64,000 nucleotides of DNA from Polaribacter sp. IC066 (GCF_007997085.1 NZ_VORR01000016.1:19948-83947); one strand, 5' to 3'; counted from the stretch's first letter, positions 1 to 9,218 are shown. A program made the numbers and translations. The notes: a model not told the origin generated them from the sequence alone.

Positions 1-1016
1 GAATGAAAAGTGACAGCGCGTGCTAAAATATAAATTAAAATATGCACAACATATGAGTAAGAACAACATGTCACTTCGAGTGATCTCGCTTTTGGGCGAG
101 ATTGTATCGAGAAGTTTTTAGCGAAGAGCCAAAATTTCTAGTTCCTATTTTAAAATATTTCATCTAATTCAGAACAAAAAATGTAACTACTCCAATATAT
201 AATTCAACAAACACAACTTTCTTCAAAATCTATAGAAAAGACAATTAGCTTATTAAATAAAAAGTGACAATACATGCTAAAATATAGATTAAAATATGCG
301 CAACATATCAGTAAGAACAACATGTCACTTCGAGTGATCTCGCTTTTGGGCGAGATTGTATCGAGAAGTTTTTAGCGAAGAGCCAAAATTTCTAGTTCCT
401 ATTTTAAAATACTCCATCTAAATCCAAAACCAAAAATGCAAATACTCCAATATATAATTCAACAAACACAACTTTCTTCAAAATCTATAGAAAAGACAAT
501 TAGCTTATTAAATAAAAAGTGATAATACATGCTAAAATATAAATTAAAATATGCACAACATATGAGTAAGAACATCGTGTCCCTTCGAGTGATCTCGCTT
601 TTGGGCGAGATTGTATCGAGAAGTTTTAATTAAAAATTCCTAGTTCCTATTTTAAAAATACTCCATCTAAATCAAAACAAAAAATGCAACTACTCCAATA
701 TATAATTCAACCAACACAACTTTTTTCAAAATCTGTAGAAAACACGATTACTTAATTGAATGAAAAGTGACAACGCGTGCTAAAATATAAATTAAAATAT
801 GTGCTACATATGATTAAGAACATCGTGTCTCTTCGAGTGATCTCGCTTTTGGGCGAGATTGTATCGAGAAGTTTTAATTAAAAATTCCTAGTTCCTATTT
901 TAAAAATACTCCATCTAATTCAAAACAAAAAATGCAACTACTCCAATATATAATTCAACAAACACAACTTTCTTCAAAATCTATAGAAAACACGATTACT
1001 TTATTAAATGAAGACG
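1..1016 (+). repeat. Tandem array: tex leader plus first ~28 codons, four units
   Basis: Four head-to-tail units begin near 5, 260, 515 and 763, giving periods of about 255, 255 and 248 bp. Each unit holds a leader, a palindromic element (74-114, 327-368, 582-623, 831-871), a spacer and a copy of the tex start, with ATGs at 181, 436, 684 and the genuine one at 932. In unit 1 the second codon is TAA. Unit 2 encodes a 28-residue peptide starting MQILQYIIQQ. Unit 3 encodes MQLLQYIIQP and stops after 23 codons. Only the fourth unit continues into the full gene. The first bases of the window match the 3' end of a unit, so the array probably continues to the left. Divergence between units shows that it is not an assembly echo of one identical sequence. 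Confidence 0.93.
831..871 (+). repeat. Palindromic REP-like element in the tex leader
   Basis: An imperfect inverted repeat with arms CTTCGAGTGATCTCGC and GCGAGATTGTATCGAGAAG flanks a short TTTTGG-type loop. It ends 60 nt before the tex ATG. The same element occurs in the three upstream units, and a diverged copy lies at 49883-49927, so this is a dispersed family and not a tex-specific site. On RNA it would form a hairpin upstream of the ribosome binding region. No function can be assigned from sequence alone. Confidence 0.8.
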
Positions 1017-3055
1017 CTACAATCCCCTTTATATCAAGATATAGAAAGGAAATAACAGGCAATTTAGATGAAGTTCAAATTGGTGATATTGTAAAGTTTA
1101 AAGAACTTTTTGAAGCGTTAGAAAAGCGTAAAGCGAGGATTTTAAAAGCCTTGGAAGAACAAAATGTTTTAACGCCGGCTTTAGAAGAACAGGTAAAAAT
1201 TACCAAAGATTTAATTTCTTTAGAAGATTTATATCTACCCTTTAAGAAAAAACGAAAAACGAAAGCAGAAACTGCGCGTTTACAAGGTCTAGAACCGTTG
1301 GCAAAACTGATGATGAGTCAGCGTGTAAATGATTTAGAACATACAGCCTCAACATACACAACCAACGAAGTTGAAACTATTGAAGACGCTTTAGAGGGAG
1401 CACGTTTTATTATTGCAGAATGGATCAATGAACGCACAGATATTAGAAATAATATCCGACGTGAATTAGAACGACATACTACAATTGCATCCAAAGTCAT
1501 AAAAACTAAAATTGAAGACGAAAAAGCACAAAAATTTAAAGATTATTTTGACTGGCAAGAGTCTTTAAATAGAATTCCATCTCATAGATTATTAGCAATT
1601 TTAAGAGCAGAAAATGAAGGTTTTATCCGCGTTAAAATTGCCATTGATTCAGAGAGAATTTTAGAGAGAATAAAAAATAGAATTATCAAAACTCAAAATG
1701 AATGTTCGCCTCAAATTGAATTGGCTATTCAAGATGCTTTTAAACGCTTATTATTCCCTTCTTTGTCAAACGAAGCACTGTCAATTGCCAAAGAAAAAGC
1801 AGATGAAAATGCCATTACCGTTTTTGCGAAAAACCTACAGCAACTATTACTAGGCGCGCCTTTAGGAGGAAAAAGAGTTTTAGCAATCGACCCTGGTTTT
1901 AGATCGGGTTGTAAAGTTGTTTGTTTAAATGAGCAAGGAGATTTAGTGCACAACGACAATATCTATCCGCATGCCCCACAAAATAAAGCTGCAGAGGCTA
2001 TAGACAAGATTAGTTCTTTAGTTGATCAATATAAAATTGATGCAATTGCCATTGGAAACGGAACCGCTTCAAGAGAAACAGAACAACTAATTAAAAAGAT
2101 TCAGTTCAAAAATAACGTAGAAATTTTTGTCGTTAGTGAAGCTGGCGCGTCTATTTATTCAGCGTCAAAAATTGCAAGAGATGAATTCCCTGATTATGAT
2201 GTTACGGTTCGTGGATCGGTTTCTATCGGAAGACGACTGCAAGATCCTTTGGCAGAATTAGTGAAAATTGATGCAAAATCGATTGGCGTTGGGCAATATC
2301 AGCATGATGTAGATCAATCAAAATTAAAGAAATCTTTAGACATCACTGTAGAAAGTTGTGTAAATACTGTGGGTGTAAATATCAATACCGCCAGTGAATC
2401 TTTGTTGAGTTATGTATCCGGAATCGGACCAAAATTAGCGGAGAATATTGTAAATTATAGAAATGAAAACGGTTCTTTTGCTTCAAGAACTGCCATTAAA
2501 AAAGTGCCTCGTTTAGGTGGAAAAGCATTTGAACAAGCTGGTGGTTTTTTAAGAATTAAAAACGGAAAAAATCCTTTAGATGATTCTGGCGTGCATCCAG
2601 AAAGTTATGGGTTGGTTGATGCAATGGCCAAGAACTTGCAAAAAAAGGTTTCCGACTTAATCGGAAATAAAGAGTTGCTTCAAAAAATAAATTTAAAAAA
2701 TTATATTTCATCCACCATCGGATTGCCAACTTTAGAAGATATTATTAAAGAATTAGAAAAACCCGGTGTAGACCCAAGAGCAAAAGCGAAAGCATTTTCT
2801 TTTGATCAAAATTTGAATTCAATTTCGGATGTAAGCGCAGGGCAAATTTTACCAGGAATTGTAAATAATATTACCAATTTTGGATGTTTTGTAGATCTTG
2901 GAATTAAAGAAAGTGGCTTAATTCACGTTTCTAATTTGTCTGATACTTTTGTAAAAGATGTCAATGCCATTGTTACTTTGCAACAACAAATTACTGTAAA
3001 AGTTTTAGAAGTTGATGCGGTAAGGAAGAGAATTCAACTGGCTTTGGTGAAGTAG
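932..3055 (+). CDS. tex: Tex family RNA-binding transcription accessory protein
   Basis: This 707-residue protein has the family's normal architecture. An N-terminal helical Tex domain covers about residues 1-200. A YqgF/RNase H-like fold starts at the VLAIDPGFRSG motif (about 316-326). A helix-hairpin-helix segment contains SGIGPKLAENI (about 496-506). A C-terminal S1 RNA-binding domain spans about 636-707 and contains GIVNNITNFGCFVDLG. Tex proteins bind RNA and are linked to transcription and stress survival. The ATG at 932 is the start because the upstream copies of the same leader and ATG are closed by early stops. The leader is quadruplicated, which is the odd point here. No close downstream terminator was recognised. 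Confidence 0.96.
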   Translation: MQLLQYIIQQTQLSSKSIENTITLLNEDATIPFISRYRKEITGNLDEVQIGDIVKFKELFEALEKRKARILKALEEQNVLTPALEEQVKITKDLISLEDLYLPFKKKRKTKAETARLQGLEPLAKLMMSQRVNDLEHTASTYTTNEVETIEDALEGARFIIAEWINERTDIRNNIRRELERHTTIASKVIKTKIEDEKAQKFKDYFDWQESLNRIPSHRLLAILRAENEGFIRVKIAIDSERILERIKNRIIKTQNECSPQIELAIQDAFKRLLFPSLSNEALSIAKEKADENAITVFAKNLQQLLLGAPLGGKRVLAIDPGFRSGCKVVCLNEQGDLVHNDNIYPHAPQNKAAEAIDKISSLVDQYKIDAIAIGNGTASRETEQLIKKIQFKNNVEIFVVSEAGASIYSASKIARDEFPDYDVTVRGSVSIGRRLQDPLAELVKIDAKSIGVGQYQHDVDQSKLKKSLDITVESCVNTVGVNINTASESLLSYVSGIGPKLAENIVNYRNENGSFASRTAIKKVPRLGGKAFEQAGGFLRIKNGKNPLDDSGVHPESYGLVDAMAKNLQKKVSDLIGNKELLQKINLKNYISSTIGLPTLEDIIKELEKPGVDPRAKAKAFSFDQNLNSISDVSAGQILPGIVNNITNFGCFVDLGIKESGLIHVSNLSDTFVKDVNAIVTLQQQITVKVLEVDAVRKRIQLALVK

Positions 3056-3076
3056 AACATTAATTTTATTATCTTT

Positions 3077-3193
3077 AAGAAAGAAAAAGAAAATGATTAT
3101 TGTGATGACTTAAGTGTTTCTGAACAAGATTAAATTCAACTAGAAATTAAAGAATTAAATGCGGGTAAAATAGTTTCTTGGGAGCAGTTTTAA
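3077..3193 (+). pseudogene. Relic of an antitoxin repeat unit
   Basis: Reading from 3077 gives KKEKENDYCDDLSVSEQD, a stop, then IQLEIKELNAGKIVSWEQF and another stop. This aligns with both halves of the intact antitoxin just downstream, for example FWNELSLSEKEEIQQGIKELDEG and KKEKKDFWDDL. It is interrupted by an in-frame TAA. The intervening bases up to 3279 are A-rich and hold no open frame. It is most simply a decayed third copy of the antitoxin unit, left by tandem duplication. Confidence 0.75.
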
Positions 3194-3279
3194 AAGAACT
3201 TTCACAATTAAAATGAAGTTCGATCAATTTTGATGAAACAATGATCAGAAAAAAATAGTATATTTATAAAAAAGAAAAA

Positions 3280-3699
3280 ATGGATATTCAAACTGCAAAA
3301 ATAGAATTAGTAAAAGAAATTTTAAATATTGATGCTCCTGAATTGATAGAAAAAGTAGCAAATCTTCTAAAAAAAGAGAAAAAAGATTTTTGGGATGATC
3401 TAATTCCTTACCAACAAGAAGAAATTACAAAAGCGGATTTGGAAATTCTTAATGAAGAAACTTTCGACTACGAAACTTTAATGGCTTCTCATAGAAATAG
3501 GAAATTAAACTTCATAAAAGATTTTATAAATTTAGAGAACGAAGAAACAATTTCTAAACTTGAAAATATACTTTGGAAAAATAAAGATTTTTGGAATGAA
3601 TTAAGTCTTTCTGAAAAAGAAGAAATTCAACAAGGAATTAAAGAATTAGATGAAGGTAAAAAAGTTTCTTTTGAAGATTTTTTAAGTAAAGTTTCCTAA
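3280..3699 (+). CDS. Putative antitoxin with internal duplication (RelE/ParE partner)
   Basis: This 139-residue acidic/lysine-rich protein is encoded directly upstream of a ParE/RelE-like toxin. Its stop and the toxin's ATG overlap as TAATG. It consists of two related halves: residues about 2-68 (LVKEILNIDAPELIEKVANLLKK followed by KKDFWDDLIPYQQEEI) and about 73-137 (FIKDFINLENEETISKLENILWK followed by NKDFWNELSLSEKEEI). Single-unit proteins of roughly 70 residues next to ParE toxins are common in Bacteroidota, so this looks like a fusion of two tandem copies. It probably neutralises the toxin and may autoregulate the operon. The family assignment is by context and not by a recognised DNA-binding motif. 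Confidence 0.8.
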   Translation: MDIQTAKIELVKEILNIDAPELIEKVANLLKKEKKDFWDDLIPYQQEEITKADLEILNEETFDYETLMASHRNRKLNFIKDFINLENEETISKLENILWKNKDFWNELSLSEKEEIQQGIKELDEGKKVSFEDFLSKVS

Positions 3700-4001
3700 T
3701 GAAAGTTAGTCTTTCTAATCGTGCCGAATATAAATTACTACAAATCTCTAATTACCTTTTAGAGAATTGGAGTTTGCAGTCTAAAAATGATTTCATAAAA
3801 AATCTTTACGAAAAAGTAGAGCAAATAAAAAAGTATCCTTATAGCTGTATTGAATCTTTTGAATATAAAGGTTTGTATAAATGTGTTGTTTCAAAACAAA
3901 CTACTTTTTATTATAGAGTTTTAAAAGATAAAGATGAAATAGAAATAATTTCCGTTTTTGATACAAGACAAAATCCTGATAAGTTAAATAGAGATTTATA
4001 A
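3699..4001 (+). CDS. RelE/ParE family toxin
   Basis: This 100-residue basic protein has the ParE/RelE fold pattern: an N-terminal strand MKVSLSNRAEYKLLQI, two helices (ISNYLLENWSLQSKNDFIKNLYEKVEQIKKYP), and C-terminal strands including LYKCVVSKQTTFYYRV and IEIISVFDTRQNPDKL. The terminal strand with an R/F-D-TRQNP pattern is typical of plasmid-stabilisation proteins. Translation is coupled to the antitoxin through the TAATG overlap. ParE-type members act on gyrase and RelE-type members cleave mRNA; the sequence does not settle which applies here. It lies 45 bp upstream of topB on the same strand. Confidence 0.88.
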   Translation: MKVSLSNRAEYKLLQISNYLLENWSLQSKNDFIKNLYEKVEQIKKYPYSCIESFEYKGLYKCVVSKQTTFYYRVLKDKDEIEIISVFDTRQNPDKLNRDL

Positions 4002-4046
4002 AACTTCTCGAATATTTCCTTACTTTCGACTTCGCAAAATTAACCA

Positions 4047-6446
4047 ATGAAAGTCTGTATTGCAGAAAAACCAAGTGTAGCAAGAGAAATCGCTAATATT
4101 CTAGGAGCCAACACAAAACGTGATGGTTTCTATGAAGGAAACGGCTACGCGGTAACCTATACTTTCGGACATTTATGTACACTTCTAGAACCTAAAGATT
4201 ACAAACCTCATTGGAAAAGTTGGGATTTGAACAATCTGCCAATGTTGCCAGAACGTTTTGATACAAAAGTTACTGGCGATGCAGGGATCAGAAAACAATT
4301 TAATATTGTAAAATCTTTGTTCGACAAAGCAAGTGTTGTCATCAATTGTGGGGATGCAGGAACCGAAGGAGAACTCATTCAGCGTTGGGTAATTAATCAA
4401 TGTGGTTATAAAGGCGAAGTGCAACGTCTATGGATTTCATCGTTAACGGAAGAAGCCATTAAAGAAGGGTTTAATAATTTAGAATCTTCTGAAAAATATG
4501 ATAACTTGTATTATGCAGGCTATTCTAGAGCTATTGGAGATTGGCTTTTGGGGCTAAATGCTACACGTTTATACACCATAAAATTCGGAGGATACAAGCA
4601 AGTTTTGTCGGTTGGTAGAGTGCAAACTCCTACCCTAGCGATGCTTGTAAATCGGTATTTAGAAATTCAGAATTTTAAACCAGAACCTTATTGGGAATTA
4701 CAAACTACCTATAGAAATACACTTTTTAATTACGAAGATGGTCGTTTTTTAAAAGAAGAAGACGGACAAGTTTTAGCAAACAAAGTAAAGGAATCTGACT
4801 TTGAAATTGTTTCTGTAACCAAAAAGAAAGGAAAAGAATATGCTCCCAAATTATTCGATTTAACAGGTTTGCAAGTGTATTGCAATAATAAATTTGGATT
4901 TTCTGCGGACGAAACCCTGAAAATGGTTCAGAAATTATATGAAATGAAAGTAGTGACCTACCCAAGAGTTGATACTACTTTTTTACCAAATGATGTATAT
5001 CCGAAAATTCCGGGCATTTTATCTAAATTAACAAATTATAGCGCGCTAACGCAACCTCTTCTAGAAAAGAAAATAAAGAAAACGAAACGTATTTTTGATG
5101 ATACTAAAGTAACAGATCACCATGCCATAATTCCGACAGGAATTCAAGGAAATTTGCAATACAATCAACAAAGAGTGTACGATATCATTACCCGCAGATT
5201 TATTGGAGCTTTTTATCCAGATTCGGATGTTTCGAACACTTCGGTAATTGGCAAAGCTGCAGAGGTTCCTTTTAAAACAACTGGCAAAGAAATTTTAACC
5301 AAAGGTTGGCGAGTTGCATTTGAAACTGAAGAGAGCAAGGCTAAAAAGGAATTAAATGAACAAGCAACCTTACCATCCTTTGTAAAAGGAGAAAAAGGAG
5401 CGCATGAACCTTCATTTTTACAAAAAGAGACAAAACCGCCAAGAAATTTCACAGAAGCAAGTTTGCTGCGTGCCATGGAAACTGCAGGAAAGCAAGTAGA
5501 TGACGACAATTTGCGCGAACTCATGAAAGAAAACGGAATTGGAAGACCCTCTACCAGAGCAAGTATTATTGAAACCTTATTCCGAAGAAAATATATAGAA
5601 CGGAAGAAAAAGCTTGTTTTACCAACTCAAACAGGTATCGATTTAATAAATATAATTGACAACGAACTTTTAAAATCGGCTGAACTAACGGGTCGTTGGG
5701 AAAAACGTTTAAAAGAAATTGAACGTGGAGAGTTCAATGCAGGAACTTTTATCAACAACATGAAAAAAATGGTGGATGAATTGGTATATGAAGTTCGTTC
5801 AAATACCTCTAAAAAAAGAATTTCTTCAAATTCAGATGTCATTGCGAATGACGCAGGAATGAAGCAATCTGTAAATTCAAACGCTAATAATTCAGCTAAA
5901 AAAGTTCCAACAAAATCAAAACAAGTAGCAGGAAAAATTTGTCCGAAATGTGATAAAGGGCAACTTTTAAAAGGCTCTTCGGCTTATGGATGCTCTGAAT
6001 ATAAAAACAACTGCAATTTTAAAATTCCGTTTGAAATCTATGGAAAAAAGGTTTCAGAAAATCAGTTGATAAGATTGATTGGTAAAAATTGTACCACCAA
6101 TTTAAAAGGCTTTAAAGAAAACGGAAATTCTGTTGAAGGTTTGATTCGTTTTGACGAAGATTTTAATTTAAAATTAGAACCTAAAAAAGCAGTTATTGCG
6201 AAAGAAGAAGGATTAAAGCAATCTTTAAATTCAAATAAAATTGCTTCGCCAAAAACCAGTAATGACAAAGATAAGATTCCGTGTCCTAAATGTAAAAAAG
6301 GGAACATTTTAAAAGGAAAAACTGCTTATGGTTGTTCGGATTACAAAAATGGTTGTGATTTTGTTTTTAAGTTCGATGAAATTAAAAAACGAGCTAATGG
6401 TAAATCATTAACAAAAGAATTAGTTATCGAAATTATATCAAACTAA
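4047..6446 (+). CDS. topB: DNA topoisomerase III (type IA)
   Basis: This 799-residue type IA topoisomerase begins with the Toprim motif CIAEKPSVA (Glu7), followed by CGDAGTEGE (Asp103 region). The catalytic tyrosine is Tyr305 in VVTYPRVDTTF, a variant of the usual YPRTDS. The central gate domains continue to about residue 590. The C-terminal tail carries two Cys4 zinc ribbons, C632/C635/C649/C656 and C746/C749/C763/C770. They are joined by similar KQS-N-S-rich linkers, so the whole tail unit appears duplicated. The enzyme relaxes and decatenates single-stranded regions during replication and recombination. No motif appears missing. It follows the toxin gene closely but probably has its own expression. 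Confidence 0.95.
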   Translation: MKVCIAEKPSVAREIANILGANTKRDGFYEGNGYAVTYTFGHLCTLLEPKDYKPHWKSWDLNNLPMLPERFDTKVTGDAGIRKQFNIVKSLFDKASVVINCGDAGTEGELIQRWVINQCGYKGEVQRLWISSLTEEAIKEGFNNLESSEKYDNLYYAGYSRAIGDWLLGLNATRLYTIKFGGYKQVLSVGRVQTPTLAMLVNRYLEIQNFKPEPYWELQTTYRNTLFNYEDGRFLKEEDGQVLANKVKESDFEIVSVTKKKGKEYAPKLFDLTGLQVYCNNKFGFSADETLKMVQKLYEMKVVTYPRVDTTFLPNDVYPKIPGILSKLTNYSALTQPLLEKKIKKTKRIFDDTKVTDHHAIIPTGIQGNLQYNQQRVYDIITRRFIGAFYPDSDVSNTSVIGKAAEVPFKTTGKEILTKGWRVAFETEESKAKKELNEQATLPSFVKGEKGAHEPSFLQKETKPPRNFTEASLLRAMETAGKQVDDDNLRELMKENGIGRPSTRASIIETLFRRKYIERKKKLVLPTQTGIDLINIIDNELLKSAELTGRWEKRLKEIERGEFNAGTFINNMKKMVDELVYEVRSNTSKKRISSNSDVIANDAGMKQSVNSNANNSAKKVPTKSKQVAGKICPKCDKGQLLKGSSAYGCSEYKNNCNFKIPFEIYGKKVSENQLIRLIGKNCTTNLKGFKENGNSVEGLIRFDEDFNLKLEPKKAVIAKEEGLKQSLNSNKIASPKTSNDKDKIPCPKCKKGNILKGKTAYGCSDYKNGCDFVFKFDEIKKRANGKSLTKELVIEIISN

Positions 6447-6461
6447 TTTTTCACCAGCTAA

Positions 6462-6494
6462 AGACCTCACAGGTTTTAAAAACCTGTGAGGTCT
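6462..6494. repeat. Perfect palindrome downstream of topB (REP/terminator)
   Basis: An inverted repeat with arms AGACCTCACAGGTTTT and AAAACCTGTGAGGTCT starts 16 nt after the topB stop. It has the general design (A)GACCT-n-AGGTTTT/AAAACCT-n-AGGTC that is shared with the imperfect hairpins at 36757-36848. It lies between the convergent topB and VF530 genes and could stop transcripts in either direction. There is no long T tract, so termination is an inference. Confidence 0.65.
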
Positions 6495-6630
6495 GAAATT
6501 AATGCGTAAACCGATTCTAGCCTTGATGGAAGCATTTTTTTGAGCTCTTTTTTATTTTTCAAAAAAAAGCGAGCGCCTTTTGACTTTGCTCAAGATAAAC
6601 TACAAGCAGGAAATAGCTTCAAAAAAAAAT

Positions 6631-6852
6631 CTAATCAATCATGTTTTTTAAATAAAACTGTTCTACTTTTTCTCTTGCCCAAGGCGTAGTTCTTAAAAAT
6701 TTTAAACTCGATTTATAGGTAGGGTTATTTTTAAAAGCATTGATATTTAAAGTATCTCCTAAATCTTCCCAACCATATTCTAGAAACAATTGTTCTAACA
6801 TGGTTGCTAATTTTATTCCGTGTAAAGGATTATTGGGTTGTTCTGTGCTCAT
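6631..6852 (-). CDS. VF530 family (DUF2132) DNA-binding protein
   Basis: This 73-residue protein matches the VF530 family along its full length: [32 protein letters not shown], then the hallmark [29 protein letters not shown]. The family has a known small DNA-binding fold, but its cellular role is poorly defined. Its ATG directly abuts the stop of the upstream NAD(P)-binding gene, so it is the last gene of a three-gene leftward operon. Confidence 0.92.
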   Translation of the reverse strand: MSTEQPNNPLHGIKLATMLEQLFLEYGWEDLGDTLNINAFKNNPTYKSSLKFLRTTPWAREKVEQFYLKNMID

Positions 6853-7518
6853 TTATTTTTTTGAATTCGCTATTTTTTCTATTTCATCTGAACTGAAAAC
6901 AGACTGATTTTTGTGATTATTAGCTAGTTTTTGCATGCAACTCGCTATTTTTTCTGGATGAATCATTTTATACTTTTCTAAACCACCTTTCATAAATGGG
7001 TTCATGAGACTCATAAAACCTTTTCCTATATTTTCACCCAATCTAAATTCATTGCGATTGCCCCCAATTAAAGAGGGTCTTAAAATATAGGTGTTTTTGA
7101 TTTTCTGATTTAAAACATCACGTTCCATTTCACCTTTTGTTTTGCTATAAAAAACCGAGCTAGCAGCATCTGCTCCCATGGAAGACATTACTACAAAGGT
7201 ATCCATATTGTTTTCTTTTGCAAGTTTTGCTGCAGCAACAGGAATTCCGTAATCAATTTGTTTGTATTTAGAACTGTCTTTTGTTTTGGCAGCGGTTGTG
7301 CCGATGCAACAAAAAACTTCATCTGCTGTAAAATCTTCTTTATAATTTTCTAATTGCAATACATCGATTATATGCTCCTGAATTTTATCTGATTTAATTT
7401 TCGTTGCACTTCTAGAAAATAATTTAATTTTTGTGTAAGTTGTATCTTCAATTAGTTTTTGTAACAAAAGACTTCCTGTTAACCCGGTTGCGCCTAAAAG
7501 AATCGCTGTTTTACTCAT
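6853..7518 (-). CDS. NAD(P)H-binding Rossmann protein (atypical SDR, HTATIP2/NmrA-like)
   Basis: This 221-residue protein starts with the dinucleotide-binding motif ILLGATGLTGSLLL (GxxGxxG, residues 8-14). It has CCIGTT near residue 70, FVVMSSMGADAASSVFYSKTKGEME near 110-135 with the SDR-type YxxxK (YSKTK), and LRPSLIGG further on. This is the pattern of small atypical short-chain reductases related to HTATIP2. The substrate is unknown. The start overlaps the stop of the upstream peptidase gene by one base (TAATG), indicating coupled translation. Confidence 0.88.
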   Translation of the reverse strand: MSKTAILLGATGLTGSLLLQKLIEDTTYTKIKLFSRSATKIKSDKIQEHIIDVLQLENYKEDFTADEVFCCIGTTAAKTKDSSKYKQIDYGIPVAAAKLAKENNMDTFVVMSSMGADAASSVFYSKTKGEMERDVLNQKIKNTYILRPSLIGGNRNEFRLGENIGKGFMSLMNPFMKGGLEKYKMIHPEKIASCMQKLANNHKNQSVFSSDEIEKIANSKK

Positions 7519-9140
7519 TATTCATCTAAATTTGGTAAGTTAAAATCATTTAAAACAGATTTTTTTGCCATCATTTTTTCAATAGCTTCTGTTGTTCTTG
7601 GTGCTTCTCCTGATAAATTTATCGGCCCGTTTTTAGTCACTAAAATATCATCTTCTATTCTAATTCCGATTCCCCAATACTTTTCATCACAAGGACTTCC
7701 ATCAGGAATATAAATTCCGGGTTCCATGGTAACTACCATATTCTCTTCGAAATTTTTATAATTACCCGGATCGTGCACATCTAAACCAATATGATGTGAA
7801 GTTCCGTGTGGAAAATAATTATGTTTTTCATCCACAGTTTTTATAATCCCTAGTTTAAACAATCCTTCATTTATAATTTTGATAGCAATTTGCCTTGGCG
7901 CTGCAAAACTTGCACCAATTGTATATAAAGCGATTCCTGCTTCTTGCGCCTCATAGACCAAATCGTAAATTTCTTTTTGTGTTTTGGTGAATTTTCCGTT
8001 TGCCGGAATTGTTCTCGTTACATCGGCAGTATAGCCTCTATATTCCGCCCCTAAATCCATTAAAACCAATTCATTTCCTACTTTGGTTTTATTGTTTTCT
8101 ATATAATGTAAAATACAACCATTATTACCCGCTCCGACTATTGATGGATATCCTTCATACTCTGCTCCATACTTTTTATACACAAACTCGTGAATTCCTT
8201 GTAATTCTGTTTCCGACATGTGAGGCTTCATGGCTTTCATCACTTCTATTTGCCCTACAGCTGAAATACGCACCGCTTTGGTTAATAATTTTAATTCTTC
8301 AGCTGTTTTCACCTCACGCATTGTTGCCAATTTAGCTGCTAAAAAAGTTAAATCGATATTCGTTTTTGGTTTTAAAACCAGAGTTATTTTCTGCTGAAAT
8401 TCCTTTTTTAAAGCATCCGTTTTTGCAGCTTTATATCCTTTAATTAAATCATCCTCCTTTATTTCAGCAGAGCTTGTTGCCAACCTATCAATAATATTAA
8501 TAACGTTTGCATTACTTTCTACCGGAGTTTCTGAAATACTTGTATACACATCTTTTTTGTTTTTAGATAAATTTACAAGCGGATCATACCCTATTTTTAT
8601 TTTAAAACTCTTTACAAGGTTAAAAATATCGGCGCCTCCTAAATCTCTATAGTCGTCGTTAAACTTTTTAATAAAAACTTTATCAAACTTTTTAAAATCG
8701 ATGGTTGATTTTAAAAATTCATCTGCGTTCATTGCCATTTTAAAGCCTAATTCTTTTTTTGCTCCTTCCGTTCCTAAACGTATTCCGTTCCATTGCTCTG
8801 CTCTTTTATCCCGTTTTTGAACATATAAAATTTCATCAAACGTATTGTCTTCATCATCTGTTTGCTCATCAGAAAACAAAACTAAAACTCCGTTTGGTTC
8901 TCTATACCCTGTTAAATAATAGAAATTAGGATCTTGATGAAAGATATAATCTACATCATTTGCTCTGTTTCTTAAGGGGTTTGCAAAAACAACAGTTACC
9001 GAATTTTTAGGCATTTTAGCGCGTAGAATGGCGCGTCTTTCTTTATGAAATTCTTTCGATAAATAATCTTTAGGTGTCTGCGAAACAAGATTTGTTGTTA
9101 TCAACAAAAAGGTAATTACTACTAATTTAAAAAACTTCAT
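7518..9140 (-). CDS. Secreted M24 family aminopeptidase P
   Basis: From the ATG at 9140 this encodes 540 residues beginning MKFFKLVVITFLLITTNLVSQ, a signal peptide, so the enzyme is exported. An aminopeptidase P N-domain (KMPKNSVTVVFANPLRNRANDVDYIFHQDPNFYYLTGY) precedes the pita-bread metallopeptidase domain. Metal ligands are visible in LMDLGAEYRGYTADVTR (two Asp), HGTSHHIGLDVHD (His), EPGIYI (Glu) and IRIEDD (Glu). It removes N-terminal residues from X-Pro peptides. A longer frame opens at 9191, but that start lies upstream of the predicted -7 promoter element at 9165-9172 and would bury the signal peptide, so 9140 is preferred. It is the first gene of the leftward operon. Confidence 0.93.
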   Translation of the reverse strand: MKFFKLVVITFLLITTNLVSQTPKDYLSKEFHKERRAILRAKMPKNSVTVVFANPLRNRANDVDYIFHQDPNFYYLTGYREPNGVLVLFSDEQTDDEDNTFDEILYVQKRDKRAEQWNGIRLGTEGAKKELGFKMAMNADEFLKSTIDFKKFDKVFIKKFNDDYRDLGGADIFNLVKSFKIKIGYDPLVNLSKNKKDVYTSISETPVESNANVINIIDRLATSSAEIKEDDLIKGYKAAKTDALKKEFQQKITLVLKPKTNIDLTFLAAKLATMREVKTAEELKLLTKAVRISAVGQIEVMKAMKPHMSETELQGIHEFVYKKYGAEYEGYPSIVGAGNNGCILHYIENNKTKVGNELVLMDLGAEYRGYTADVTRTIPANGKFTKTQKEIYDLVYEAQEAGIALYTIGASFAAPRQIAIKIINEGLFKLGIIKTVDEKHNYFPHGTSHHIGLDVHDPGNYKNFEENMVVTMEPGIYIPDGSPCDEKYWGIGIRIEDDILVTKNGPINLSGEAPRTTEAIEKMMAKKSVLNDFNLPNLDE

Positions 9141-9164
9141 GCTACTATTTTTTGAATGTATCTT

Positions 9165-9172
9165 CAAATGTA
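9165..9172 (-). promoter_or_regulatory. -7 element of the aminopeptidase operon
   Basis: On the minus strand this reads TACATTTG, an exact match to the Bacteroidota TAnnTTTG consensus, 24 nt upstream of the ATG at 9140. No good -33 TTG was found. Its position argues against the upstream ATG at 9191. Confidence 0.6.
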
Positions 9173-9218
9173 ATATTATTTCTTTTTTCATGAATACATA
9201 TTAACAGAATTTTAGTAA

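Noticed and set aside
1..931. The regular array as a CRISPR or satellite array
   Set aside because: The period is about 250 bp, there are no unique spacers, and each unit contains the tex start, so it is a tandem duplication of a gene 5' end.
8000..8335. 111-residue rightward frame
   Set aside because: It lies wholly inside the leftward M24 peptidase gene, whose catalytic motifs are clear.
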